A DNA stretch of 64,000 bases from Clusia tigrina (taxonomy: Eukaryota; Arthropoda; Insecta; Diptera; Clusiidae). How positions within the stretch are numbered: the first letter of the stretch is position 1; every line of letters starts with the position of its first letter. Positions 48,165-60,924 of this stretch are shown piece by piece. A program made the translations under genes and the position numbers. The stretch is taken from NCBI GenBank assembly GCA_920105625.2, contig OV050032.1, positions 23,767,351 to 23,831,350 of the forward strand. The letters are read 5' to 3'. The notes under the pieces were generated by a model, which saw nothing but the letters and a program-made list of their open reading frames with translations, was not told the DNA's origin and searched no databases.

Positions 48165-50410
48165 CTGAAGGGGGAAAATCTTCACAACGAATCATTTATT
48201 CCAAAGTGTAAATACAAATTCTGTTTATAACCCAATAAATAACTTGTCAGTTTTAGGAGTAAGGAAGATGGAGAGTAGAATCAATCAAGCAGGATATGCT
48301 GGCCATACACTCCCGGGGATATTCAATATACTTCTATTCTTGGAATAAATGAGAGAACGTCAGCGAGTGAGACTCATTGGTACAAGTTAGCGAGAGAGCT
48401 TATCGGAAAGTTGTGCATCTCTTTTGTGCATTTTGCTCTCTAGAATAAAGACGAGAAGTCCCAATCCCTCACAGGCACCCAGCGTTTGTCTTTCGCTCAG
48501 TCCAGTGATAAATTGCTTAAGGGTAGGTGGAAACAGAACGATGGTGGGTCAATCATTCGTGGAATCACTTTTTATGGAGTTAAACTTCGGAAAGCGGGGA
48601 CATTACAATTGTCTGGAACTCACACAACCACAGTAGCTTTCACTGTACCAGGTAGAGTAATTCCACTGTGATTTACTGCGTTAACCAGGAGAGAGAGATT
48701 GGAAAATAAAGTGTAGTGCAGATAGGTGCTGAAGCTAACTCACCATGGAAACTACTTCCATAATCGAATTATGAAATCTTTGGATGAAGTTTCGGTTGGT
48801 TTTTTAATTATTTCTGTTTCCAATCTGCTCTGTAGATGTTTATAAACAAAATGGCTAATATGTAAAATCTCAGTTGTAATTAATCAGTGCATTTATGCAT
48901 AATGCAGCGTATCCATGTAGATCGGTGGTCTCAAGGCAAGCACTCCAAAGTCATATACCCTTAAATATTATATGAAATTTTAAATAAAAAATGTTAAAAA
49001 CTTAAAACAATTTGCAAACTCGTTAACTGAAAATTTTATGTTTTTATAATTTTAATTTTATCAAACTTAAAAAGGGGCTTGGATGAAGTGAAAAGAAGGA
49101 AGAAGGAGGGACAACGTAAGACAGTCACTCACTGTGCAAGCTGGAGTTGGTCTGCTTGGGTTGTCCCTGGAAGATAATGTGTCGAAAGGTGATAGAATTT
49201 GAAAAATATAAAAGCAAAAAATAGTTTTCCCAAAAATTTTCCAACTCTAATTTAATTTTACCATAAATTAAACGCATTTGTAAATCATACAATGACATCG
49301 TTTTTTAATTTTCATCTCAATTTGAAATACAAATGAAGTAAATGCTTATTTTAAGTATTAAACAAATATGTGTGTAAATAAACGTATGCGTAAATGAGCA
49401 AAAATATTAAAACGAATGACTTTTATATTAGAAATTTCGTTTTCTCACTTTTTTTTGCAAGAAAACATACATAAATTAGCACAGCACCAGCAGCTGCCAA
49501 CCGCACTCGCACTGGCAACGCACCAGCACCAGCACCAGCACCGGCACTGGCACTGGCACCCCCGCAACCTCAACCAAACCAACAACATCGTCGGAACAGC
49601 AAGCACATCAGAACTGCGGACGCTACCACTACCACAGCCACAGCCACAGAGAGCTCAGCAAACACCGCAGTTAAAGTTAAATAAATGACTAACGAAAATG
49701 TTTGTTGCTTCCAAAATTAGCCGCTCCCCCAACACCAGAGGAAAACCCAACGCCACGATAACGGCAGCAGCCACAGCAACCGCAACCTCAACCACGCGCG
49801 TACAGTAAGCAAACACACAGCAATCACATTGCGGATCGCATTTTCGGCGACAGCCCCACACGAACGTCTATTAACGCTGCCATGTTTCTCGTGGCTCGTC
49901 GCCCCTCACCCATCGCCATTGCAAAAGTGTGTATTTTGAAAAGACACCCGAGACAAACACTCCAGAGCGCACGAACATTTCCTGTCGTTGGGCTGACGCG
50001 GCGGTGTGGCAGCAGATGCATCCATATCCACCGCTATGCTGTCATTGATGCATCCACGCAAGTGATTTTGCAGAGCATTAACAAACGCTTCCGCTCAAGG
50101 AGCACTGCAGGCACGCTAAAAATACCGTTTCGGCACACCTGATCATCACGTCGTTGCCTGCCGTCGGAAAAATCACTGCTAAATAGGCACAGTCTGCCTT
50201 GTCACTTGGGTGTCGATGGCGGCAGCCGTTTAACAGCCGCTTCAGGAAATCGCTCCATATAAATTAAGAGTAATTATAGGTGGGGATCACAGGTCCCGGT
50301 CGGCCCAGCTGTTTGCCATAAATTGTATCGCTTTTAATTAAGAATAATAATAATAATAATAATAATAACAACTAATACACATCAAAAAGGATATATTCAA
50401 CATATATAGA
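48165..50410. other. intergenic; low-complexity CAG/CCA-rich segment
   Basis: 49480-49680 consists of degenerate GCACCA/GGCACT and CAGCCA hexamer repeats, which hold open a His/Gln-rich frame (49416-49688). A further frame at 49882-50142 has no motif. Neither is supported as a gene, although an unspliced or noncoding exon cannot be excluded. Confidence 0.35.
50343..50368. repeat. (AAT)n microsatellite
   Basis: About eight AAT units, just beyond the presumed 3' end of the ODR4 gene. Confidence 0.85.
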
Positions 50411-50418
50411 CAATTTCT

Positions 50419-50424
50419 TTTATT
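50419..50424 (-). promoter_or_regulatory. poly(A) signal candidate of the ODR4 gene
   Basis: TTTATT on the plus strand reads AATAAA on the minus strand, 288 bases beyond the ODR4 stop codon. Confidence 0.4.
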
Positions 50425-50711
50425 ACAAATACAATAAATTTTAAGCACTTGCTAGATTATAAAAATATACATATATATATGCATCAAAAAATTTGTATAT
50501 ACAATTAAAAAATATAACAAACATAAATTTTCTGTGTGTACCAAAGGACATTACAAATTTCCGAGTTTCAAGTAAAATTAAGTATATAAAACGACTCGAT
50601 TTCACATGCGCATGCACATACAAATATATATATATATGCATACATATATATATATTGCATTGCCAAAGATCCCGTCAGCCGAATGGATAAATAAATGCTC
50701 GTGATAGTTGC

Positions 50712-53700
50712 TCACGTGCGCTGCCAATAGTGCAATATTAGGGACAATACCAGCACCGTCACTGAGATTAGAATGCCCAGCATGTACATGGAGCGCGACA
50801 CCCGCATTGACGAACGCGCCTCCGACTCTGTCATTGGTATGGACACGGATGAGGCGTCGCTTAGGTCGTCCTCCTGCGCTACACCCTCTAGGTCGGCCGC
50901 AATGCAGTCTGAGTTGATGTCTAGGTCCAGTATTTGCTTTGCCTGAGCCACGGCCACCGTCGGGGCTTCGCCGCGGAATATATACTCCGAGAATTGTATG
51001 GGTCGCATGTCACTCGCACAGGGCATGTTGAAGTAGACGCGACGGGGCGGTTCACTAATGAACACTTTGCCGCTGGGTATGTTCGGCTCCGTAAGACCAT
51101 CACAGCAGACCTGAATGCGCGCCGCCAACGACCGCAGAATGTCGTCGCGCACGAAGCGCTTCACATCGCCCATTGTGTTCTTGGGATTGCACCAGACACG
51201 CGATGAGATCACGCCCGAGAAGCGTATTGTACCGGCGAATTCGAGAGCAGTGATCGGCTGTCCACAGCTTATTTGGCACTTCAGTGGCAGAAAGATGCTT
51301 GCCCTAAATGTTTCCTGCAACATGTCACGTTTTTGGCTGTCGTCGCGCGTTTTAATATATGTATCCAACAATTGTGAGTCTTCCACAGCTTCGCTGTCAA
51401 TGAAAATCTCACTTGCCGCCAGGCTCTTCTTCACGGAGTCAATGCTCCTCTGGAATTGGTGTTCGAGATTGATTTTCAACGCCGTTTCGAGTATGGGAAA
51501 GACATCCTCCAACTCGTAGCTGCACTCAAAAGTGTACCACTCGAACGGTTTCCGGACAAAACGACACTCCATTGGCGAGAATGTGCCGCCGCTGTAAATA
51601 GTCAATAGAGAGTCAATATTGGAAGCAGCACTGATCATTTTATAAACACCAACATAACATTAAAAACAGACACAACACATAAGAAAACACACCCAATTTA
51701 AATTAAATACTAATTTAGAATCTAAAAAATTATAAGCAAATTAAAGAACGAGTAGCAAATTGGAAGAACAAGCTCCCATTCAGCGAAACGGGAAATGAAT
51801 TGGTTTCAATTGCCAATTTTCGTTGTTGAGTACGCTCTTCGATCGAAAATGAAATTGAAGAACAAATGATATAGCAATGAGAGAAATATACGAGTAAAAA
51901 ATGAATTCAATTGAACTAAACTGAACTGAACGGAAATTGAATGGAAATTGAATTGGAAATGAACCAAAATAAACAAATTGAGGAATGGAGGATACGAGAA
52001 TATCGACTAAAAAGATGCTAAATAAATTATTCTTACATGTAATACAAAGGCTGATCCATTTTTAGTTTTAGAATCAAGACGCAATTTTTCAACATTTCAT
52101 GGCTACTTTGATGCTGATTAATTACTTGGAGTATATACATTATATCGGTCAAATGTCCGCCACGCCAGTCCTGACATGGCAGGGTTAGTTTCATGTAACT
52201 TCCGATCACCTTAACGTGGTACATTTCGGGTTGTGTCTTTCGGTCATAGCGATGGGGCCAATTTTCGTTCAATGGGCAAGTGTAAATTGCCAAATTTGCA
52301 GCGAAGACAATTAACTAGTGATTCAAAAATAATTATCTGGAGCGCAAAGTGAGCGGTGGCGTTATGGAGAATTTTTATCGAAATTGGACGATTTCCCTTT
52401 GAAGGACTGTGGCACATGCCATGTAATTCGCGTCACAATGGCTGTAGGCTCTATTGGTCCAAAAGTTCCTACACTGTGTCTGGCTGCAAAATCTGGCAAA
52501 TGTGATTTAACACCACTAGGCTGCTGTTCGATGGGGCTACCCAACATGAGGGTGTCTATGCTCATAACTCACCAACACTGCAGCACTTAAAAGAAAGCAT
52601 CTGTGAAGCTCTGACCGAGAGACAGTCCAAACTGTGCCAAGAAGTGACCGATAAATACATAAAAAGTCTCCAGTGCTGCAAGGACTCCCTCCTATGGGGA
52701 TAATTTCATCAATCTAATGTATACCAGAAATATATTGTTAAGCTCAAGATATCCATGGAGTAAGTTCTAAAGCTAAAAATGTTTGAGCCCTTCTGTTTAT
52801 ATACAAATGTAAGTAAAGTACATGTATGCATAATTAGGCTCTAGTACAACTAAATCTGTATATATGAATGGATATGTATGTAATTACGTTTCTATTTACC
52901 ATAAAACACATTTTATATTTGCCGTAAAGTATGTTTTCTTGCATTGCCTGGCGCGGATTTCGGTTTCAAAATGAGAGAAGTAAGTATATGGAATTTCGTT
53001 AAGAATTGCAATCTGAATTTTAATTCATTTATCAATATAAATGTAAATGATGAAAAAGAAAATTGCCAAGAAATATATTTACAGGATATCAAACATCGTC
53101 ATGCAAAGATCTACTCAGAAATGGATGTTCCATTCGTAAAAACGTTAAGAAAATTAAAAGGTGTGATTTAAGAAAAATTTGTAATAAATAAGGATGCTAA
53201 ATGGAAATGTGAATTTGGAACTGATGTATCCCTCCTGGCTTCAACTGTAGAGGACTTCTACCCAGATTAAGAATATTTGTACAAATACAATAAATGTGGG
53301 AATTTGTATATTGTCGGAGATATGATAATTTACATACTCATAGTATAATTACTTCCCAAAGATAAGCCACTTTACTATCTGTCTTAAATTTATTTATAAA
53401 GTTTATTTTCCAATCTCCCTCCTGTCAAATTTAGCAATTAATTTTAAACAAACAATATAATATATGCAGCATAACTACTGACATTGTCGTTTTCAACACG
53501 AAACGGGATCGAATTTGCCGCTCTATGAAGTTGTACCACCATACGAAGTAACTACACTATGGTTTTATTTTTGATATACAAGTTTGTTTTTTGAAACTAA
53601 ATATTTTATGGCTCTTCGGAAAAGATTTTGTTAGTAACAGTATAAATAGATGATTATGAATCAAAACACGAACATTCACATTCAATTTCTCCAGCGTTAC

Positions 53701-55772
53701 CCCCATTTTATGTGCCGTCACGTCTAGAAAGTGTTCTTAAGCAGGAAAGACGTCCTCTACAATAAAGTAAAATTAACTGAAATCGAAGTGTGACTTGAAA
53801 GAAAACAAAACTAAAAATCTAATAGAACTGAAAACTACTCAACGATTCTCTTCTCACTTTATCAGAGGAATCGCTCCAGTTTGCATGCATTAAAGTAGAG
53901 TAGTAGGTTAGGTAAAAGTGATAGCCTCAAAGGAGGCTACTAATACAGCCAGATCCCAGCCGATAAGCAAACCACATTGTGGTGTTTAAAGTAGAGTTTT
54001 AGACGCAGTCAGTTGCCATTAATCATAGCCAACGCAAATAAGCCATCAAAGAAGTAGCTCCCCTCCACATGAGTCATTATTTTCCTCCGGGAGCGAAGCA
54101 AAATTATTTTCTTAAACGTAAAGCTTCAGCAAAAGCCATAGGAATTCCCTATTCCCATTCTTATAGCACAAGTTCCTGCCAAAGAAGTGTCTGGCTATGT
54201 CAACAAACACAACTTAATTGTGGTATATGCAGTGACGTCAGACTGCTCTGCTTGTAACTCTATATTTGGGAAATATGTGTTGATATTTGACAATCGCTCA
54301 AAATAACGTACAGCTGCTAACTGCATACCCTAGACCGTAGTACCCTTCTTGAGCCATAACAACATTACACTTAGTATCGACTAGACAATGCGTGAACGAT
54401 CGCATTTTCTAGCACAGAAGTTTCCTTATATTTTTGCGAAGTCGCATCTCTATACTTCTGCCTTGTCCGTTGAAAAAGTAAGCAAAGTTCTGACGATAAA
54501 TTATGATATTTATGTTTGGTTTCTCTTCAGTAAGGAAGAGAAACCAAAGCCAATTACTTATAGCTTGTCTTTTTACTCGTCATGGAAACACCCAAGTTCA
54601 AGTTTTAGAAATCCACCACCTGTTGTTACTGTATAAGAATGACTATTTCCAGATAAATGTATACAAAGGCAAATTATTTAAATATACAAAGTCTAAAATT
54701 TCCAATAATTATGCAAACATTCAGTCAGTTCTCGATTTAGAGACTAACCCCCATGTGCCGGTTGCCCTGGGATGTAATATAATAGTGAAGCAATTTTTGT
54801 GGAAAAGAATCGTCCACTTTACCTGTTTATGTTATTAAAAGCAAATCAATTGAATGCATGTAATAATAGTATGCAGACAATTTGGCTGAGACTGGACGTA
54901 GGGGATATTAAAATTGAAATAAGTAAAATTGTCAAAGATTTTAGAACACTCACATTAAATTTAGAACATATGAAAAGCATAATAGGATTACTTATTAAGA
55001 CGTAAACGGTATCTTGAACATTCTAAAATATTATTTACACTCACTTCAAAGTCTGAGTATACAGTTCGCAGGTAGCTGTCTGGGTGAATGTAGAGTAGAC
55101 CAAAAAGACGTAATCAGCATTAGCGACGTCTTCAACGGAGTTGCAGAAATGATTGCCCTGTATAAGTAAACTTCAAACAAATTTTTTTAATAACACATCC
55201 AAATAAGGGAAAATTTTTATGAGATGAGACCTACTTGTGCACTTCGCTGAAAAGCCGTTTGCCTTCTTTGAATGTGTGTTCATTGGCAATTTCCTGTCTA
55301 GTGCTACTGATAAAGATGCCTGTTTCGGAAATCAAAGTTAGTAAAAAACAAAAGAATACAATTCAGGTATTTGTGTGACACTTGCCTAAAACTACAAAGG
55401 AGCCTGGTGTCATTTTGCATGCGCCGACCCATTGACTCGTCAGGGCTTGTGTGTCAATATCCAATTGATTTACAGATCCTTGAGAGCTACTATCCAACTC
55501 GCTGCTTGCAAACGGCAGGTCATTATCCTCCTCCCCGTTCTTAGCCAAGTGCACTACTATGTATTTATCCAGCTCGGCGTTCTACGCAAACACAAAAACA
55601 ACAACAACAAAATAAAAAACACATGAAAGTTGAACTGATGACGTGACGCTTTATTATCATATTCCAACGACAAACTTACCTGCCCAATAATAATGCCATA
55701 GCAGAAATCATGTTCAACAGCACATTTGTGGAGGTAATTTTCGTCTGATTTACTCAGGAGTATTGTGCGCAT
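50712..55772 (-). CDS. ODR4: ODR4 homologue (5 exons, 459 aa)
   Basis: Exons on the minus strand: 55772-55680, 55581-55386, 55319-55235, 55170-55045, 51591-50712 (TGA). The sum is 1380 bases and the phases agree. Length matches human ODR4 (about 454 residues). The N-terminus has GIIIGQ (family GLLIGQ), then YIVVHLAKN, PGSFVVLGIFISS and ALEFAGTIRFSG, a conserved VKRFVRDDIL block, and PRRVYFNMP. A C-terminal transmembrane segment lies at about residues 434-455, so it is a tail-anchored protein. In worms ODR-4 acts with ODR-8/UFSP2 in delivering chemoreceptors to cilia; in mammals ODR4 anchors UFSP2 at the ER. The start is chosen by alignment to the family; an upstream ATG at 55826 in the same frame is less likely. 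Intron 2 has a GC donor. In Drosophila the homologue is probably CG10616 (from memory). Confidence 0.92.
52033..52314 (-). pseudogene. transposase C-terminal remnant (Tc1/mariner-like)
   Basis: Open for 94 codons on the minus strand, with a natural stop TAA at 52033-52035. The part reading TQPEMYHVKVI...PCQDWRGGHLTDIMYIL resembles the PEM...V-E-N...C--RGGHLNDIIF end of a common insect Tc1/mariner-type transposase. No catalytic region is present. The part before TQPEM is too diverged to place. The match is by eye only. Confidence 0.5.
52384..52702 (+). pseudogene. transposase 3' half (Tc1/mariner-like), frameshifted
   Basis: The first frame reads KDCGTCH (family QDGATCH, second catalytic Asp) and then CDLTPLG. 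The family has CDLTPLDxFLWG there, so the third catalytic Asp is changed to Gly and the FLWG is lost. A frameshift near 52530 leads into GVYAHNSPTLQHLKESICEAL and the C-terminal KLCQEVTDKYIKSLQCC. It lies antisense to ODR4 and divergent from the 52033-52314 remnant, so two insertion events are likely. Confidence 0.6.
52720..54380. other. intronic AT-rich DNA, nothing recognised
   Basis: A 75-codon plus frame at 52944-53171 has no motif. Around 53915-53940 a small hairpin (TAGCCTC/GAGGCTA arms) follows a GGTTAGGT word. Possibly transposon-derived but not assignable. Confidence 0.3.
54388..55005 (+). pseudogene. unidentified open-frame stretch, possibly decayed coding DNA
   Basis: Three overlapping plus-strand frames (54388-54636, 54503-54838, 54799-55005) cover 600 bases nearly continuously and look as if one reading were split by two frameshifts. 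No family was recognised. It ends 40 bases before ODR4 exon 4, on the opposite strand. It could equally be chance in AT-rich DNA. Confidence 0.25.
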
Positions 55773-58700
55773 CGCGGAGTCCCGGACTATTTTCAAAAAT
55801 GCTAGATTTTGGAACTCGTTCAGCACTTAATTGACAAATAATTAGATTAAAGCACTGAACCACAACCCACAAGAGCAGAGTCAACTTGCTGCGCAAAACT
55901 CGAAGCCGATGAAAATATATTTAATACTGCGTTGCAAAATATCTACTAGGTAGAATTGCTTGCGGGATCAAAAGTAACTAGAAAAGAGATATAATTGTTA
56001 ATATGAAAAATATGAAGTCCGATTTCACAACAAATGAAAATATATATAATTCTGACTTTTAAATAATGGTTTCTGATGAAAATTAATATTAAAACTGTGT
56101 ATTCAACTTTACTTTACAGAACTGTAATCGTCAAATCATGTGCAGTCGTTTAAACAAAAGCATTATTCGGGAATCATATGCTCAATTAAATAAAACAAAT
56201 TGAATACCTAGCTTAATTTAAAAAAGTTGATATTCGTAAAGGGGTTTTTAAAACTTGATTTGCATTACACCACGAATCAGTTGAGCGATTTTTAACAGCT
56301 GCAAACATTTTTTAGCAGCTATGTACTGTACACAATTTAGAAACAACTGTATTCTATCGGGAAGTTTCTAATGGTGCCACTGATGGGCAGAATTTACACC
56401 AACTCTTATATCGGTCAATTATTGTCAGTGGGCAGATAAAAGCACACTCCGTTTGAACTAGGATAAAAAAGTAAGAAGTTAAAAGCAAACGGCAAAATTG
56501 ATCATTTACGTAAATAATGTGATTTTTTATGAATTAATTTGGTAAGTTAGACGAGTATTGTTAATGTATATAGTAAGTCATGAATACAGAATATAATGGA
56601 GCATATTAAAAATCATGCAACTCGTAAAGGTTATATGGTCTCCAGCATTTGCCTGTATGACAAATTCTATAGGACTGATATTTCTTAAGTTTATCATTGT
56701 AGTGCCGTATCGCTGAGAATAAGTGACCTTAATTTGGTGGACCAGGGCGTTTAGAAATACTTCATACATTCAATTTTGGTGTATACATTTAAAATCCACC
56801 AGTAATTTGTCTATGTGTTGTGCCCTATATTACAGCCCGGTTATGCGTTATTCGGATTTCTTTCTAATTTCATTATTTTCATTGTATAATTGTTTGAAAA
56901 TTCGTTTTTATCGCATTTTCCTAAAATTAAATTTTTCAGTTAACCATGGAAAATTAGTTTAAAAAATATATTTTGCATTCAGCTTGATTGAGTTGCATGA
57001 TCAGTGATCTCAAGTAAACTTTTTCTTTTTTTGTTTTTTTGTTTTTTATTTCAATCGAATAATAATATGAAAATCAATAAAATTGATTTTTATTTCCATA
57101 TTTCCTTCATATATATCATCAAAATATTATTTATATTTACCAAACGAGAATTTGCGTTTTTATGTACGGATTGGAAGAGGTGGTGTAAATCACAATTACA
57201 ATACTTCCTCAGAAAACAGTGCTTTTCAAACTAGCAGTGTTATAGTGCTGCCACACTTCTTTCAGGAATACGCAGTCAGTGCGACGTCGGAATATTTACA
57301 CTAGTACCCAGCATATCAAGTATATTGATTTATGCGTTTCACCCCTAAAACAATGCTTTGAAAACTTCATTGTCCTACGGAAGGGAATGGGAAGATATTG
57401 AACTATAATTTATCGTATGTCGCAGTGTATTGAGATCACTAGCTCCATCGCTGACTACACTCTTCTAATGTGAGTGAGAAAACAACAACAATTTTAAATG
57501 ACCTTAAATTAAATGACGCCTAACTAGATCCATACGAGCTGTCTAAACATATACATACAAGCACATTTGTCTTTTACTATTGTCTGTATAATTCATGTTC
57601 CCTATCACATTGTTCAGTGCTTTGTTGATTTTAATTATTAAATATCAATATCAACATCTGTTGTGGAGCACAGAAAAAGTTTGTCTGTTTACAAACATGG
57701 GTGATATTCAAATATCAAATCGTGACAAATGCACTTTCGAGCTTTTGATTTGTGTGATTAATGTAAATTCTCCTTGAATACGGGCATCCACCACTTGCAG
57801 TTTGGTGGCACAGAGTTGTAAGGACACTTGTTCAGCATTCAATGCATAATAATTTCCACTATACCAGAGATGGTGAAATAATATTGCTTATAAAATGCAC
57901 TAGAGAAAATTGATTAATTTCCCTATATACATACTAGGGGAGTAGGTGTGGGTATTTGCATCAGGCATATGCACTCACTTTTATTAGTAGGCATCTGACT
58001 TTAACGACTCTCATTGTGAGCGTAATTGATAATCAAGAAAATTCACGATTTGCGAAAAAATTACAGAGTCTTTTGACCTTGATAAAGTGTTAAATTATAT
58101 TTCAGGTACCTACATACAAACATCTCTATAAAAGCAGATTTGTATTTGAACAAAAAAAAAAAAAACAAAACTAAAACAAAAGAAGTGAAGTGAAGGCGTT
58201 AGAGGTAACTGCAGGTGAGTGAGCATTATATATGATATATATGACGGTGAGTGGCAAATTAAAAATATAACATACATATAACAAAGGAAAAATAACAATA
58301 AAAGTAACAAAAACTGTCCGCAATTTGCTAATACTTGTACACATACATACATATACTTATGTCCATACCCAAATGCATACAAACACATAAGCGCCGTCAA
58401 TGGCAGTGGCAAAAGAGAACTTGTTACCCTATTTAACCAATACGAGCACAAAACCAAACACCTCGAAAGGCACAACGACACCAGACGAAAGACAGCAATT
58501 GTGAATATTTTAGTATTTATTCTGGAAGTGATTGATATTCATTAATATTGCAGTTAATTAAAGCCCACTTGAGAACTGGTAGCTGAAAAATTGAGCACTG
58601 AGAGATGGCTGCCTACAACGCACAGACCACTTCAAACGGAAAGAGGCAACGATTTAATTGACCGCTTAAGTGTTATTGTTTAATAAAGGTGTGAAATAAA

Positions 58701-58807
58701 CTACATGCATGCATACTCTTTAGAGTGGATTAAAATACCCTGCGATTTATTGGTATGCTTCACGGCTGACATGCATTTTTCTCTAATGCAATAAATTCAT
58801 AGAAAAT

Positions 58808-58857
58808 GGGCTATTCCGAATAATCAACATTTGTGTGTTGATTATTCGGAATAGCTC
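58808..58857. repeat. perfect 20-bp hairpin with 6-base loop
   Basis: Arms 58810-58829 and 58836-58855 are exact reverse complements around the loop TTTGTG. A G-T and a G-C pair extend the stem to 22. No gene or transposon ends were found around it. Confidence 0.9.
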
Positions 58858-60864
58858 TTAAGCACGAAATGTGTGTTTGCACCTGTGAGTATGTGTCGAT
58901 GCATTTGTCATGTCTATTCACCCCCAATAGAAGTAGATTGCTTTAGGGCTGCCATACTAACGACATTGCGAGGAGATGCCTTTTGCAGCATGCAGACACA
59001 CCTTGCTGCAACAGATCTCGTATAGTCGTTTTGTAGAACAACGTGATTTTTATGATCCCTATTGGAATCGGTTTAGACAAAAGCATCCAATGGATTGAAT
59101 CTAAACGTTCAGTGAACACTCCACTTATGGGTACTATTACTATATTTTCATATAATTTTTCGATTTATGAATAAATAGAAAAAACTAAAACATTTTTTGT
59201 GCATTTTTATATGATATTTCTGAATAAATTTTTACACCTTTCCAATTGTTGGTCGCTATTAACAAAATCTATTTTTTCTTTCCAAATAGTACACCACATT
59301 AGTGGGTAAAATATAGCAATTTGAACGCAGTTTCTCAAAAGAAGCGTTTAAAGTTTACGATTAACAATCTAGTTACGATTTATGAAATTTTCATACAAAA
59401 TGAAATTTAAGCGAATTCAAAAATAAATTATCACCAATTAAAATTTTGAGACATTTTTGAATCTTCTTAAATTTTAGAAGTAAAAGAGAAATAAAGTTTT
59501 AAAGATGTTTCACTTACATTTTCCGAACGTTAAAACTTCTAACTCGAATTCAATTTGGAAACGTTTTATTTTGTTTTTGTGCAAAATTTATTTAAATATA
59601 AACATTCTGAGTGGATTTAAAAAGATTATGCATGGAACCATTGATTTGTATCATAGTAAGATATGGCACAAGTTTACTAGCCAATATAAATGGTGTAATA
59701 ATTGCATTTTTATTCAACAAGTTATTTTTTTGTTTCCAGAATAAGGCATTTTCAACTTGAGTTTCACAAGGAATTTTTATCACCAAAGTTTTGCTTTATT
59801 TCTAAATAAACAGAAAATGGCAGCCCTAGGTTGAAAGGTTACAAATTAGATCAATGAAGGGTGATACTTTAGCAGAGACAGACCAGGCACACATGTGTAC
59901 GCACTTATTTAATTTATTTTACTCAATTGCATACTAAATTTAACACAATAATAAAAGTGTGAAAAGGAAGCAATTCCGCGCAAAAAATCCAAAAGAAAAA
60001 AGCTTTTACAATTTGACCCAAACAATGGGCAGAAATTCATGACGTCACATTCCAGTGTTCGAGATGTTTTACAAGAACGCAAGCGAATTGAAAAAGTTCT
60101 CCTAGTCGGCCGAGGTTACAGCAAAGTTCACATATTTTCATGCTGTGTTTGGTTGGACGGTTGCTCGTCAGGTCGTGTCGGGTCGGTGTCTGGTGAAGCG
60201 CTCGTGGTTGACTGCTGAAGCTTATTTAGAAACGCGTTTGCCGACTCTGTGTCTTTCGTTTAGCTTCAACTTGTCTCTTGAAAATTTGTAGTAATGTCGC
60301 TTTTTCTCCTTGGGTAATGTACCAGGATTAAGTGAAGCATACAACTTCCTCATTGGCGATTGCTTAAAAATTTCGTGAAAATTTGATTTAAATTAACATT
60401 TAATGCTTTCAGTTCTTTCCGATTCTTAGTTGAAGTAACCTTCATGGCTATGATTTCCTCTTGAAAAAATGAAAATTGTTCAGTCACACCCACGCCGATT
60501 GCTTATGAATCTTCGTACAATGTCCGCATTGAGGATTTAATAGTGCTCAAGAACTGAAACTATTAATTAACAGGTTAATCTTCTTTTCTTAATCGACTAT
60601 AATTATATACTCTTTTGAATACACTCGTACACAATCAAAAATATTCCCACTTACCCGAGTTCATGAACCACCACACTAATTATTGAAATCGTGTGCAATA
60701 ATGTAAAATTTCAAATCTTTTTTAAGGTGCTGAAGAAGGACGAACCGAGAAAGTAATATAATTGGCAAAATCAAATTATCTGCATTCTTGAGTTAACAAC
60801 TTTGGAAGTTCTGTAAACCGGTCTGTACATAAGTATAAGATATAATATTTCTGATCATATTTAG

Positions 60865-60924
60865 AAACATATTTTCTGATTTTCATTAAATTCAAATTAT
60901 AATATTTTATCAGAAAATATGTTT
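60865..60924. repeat. inverted repeat, 16-bp arms
   Basis: 60865-60880 (AAACATATTTTCTGAT) and 60909-60924 are exact reverse complements, separated by 28 AT-rich bases. Confidence 0.85.

Larger units (their letters stand above)
51592..55044 (-). other. intron 4 of the ODR4 gene (3.45 kb) with transposon debris
   Basis: Donor GTGAGT at 55044 (minus) and acceptor TTTACAG at 51592. The joined codon (AA + C) is Asn and restores the ODR4 frame directly. The 52033-52314 frame, although it ends in a plausible donor, cannot be an ODR4 exon because it starts in the wrong phase and matches a transposase tail. Other content is listed separately. Confidence 0.8.

Noticed and set aside
52033..52314. Extra ODR4 exon ending at a GTAAGA donor
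   Set aside because: Exon 4 ends in phase 2 and this block starts in phase 0. Skipping it restores the family alignment and total length, and its sequence looks like a transposase tail.
58125..58132. TATA box
   Set aside because: TATAAAAG stands alone with no downstream exon or initiator that could be supported.
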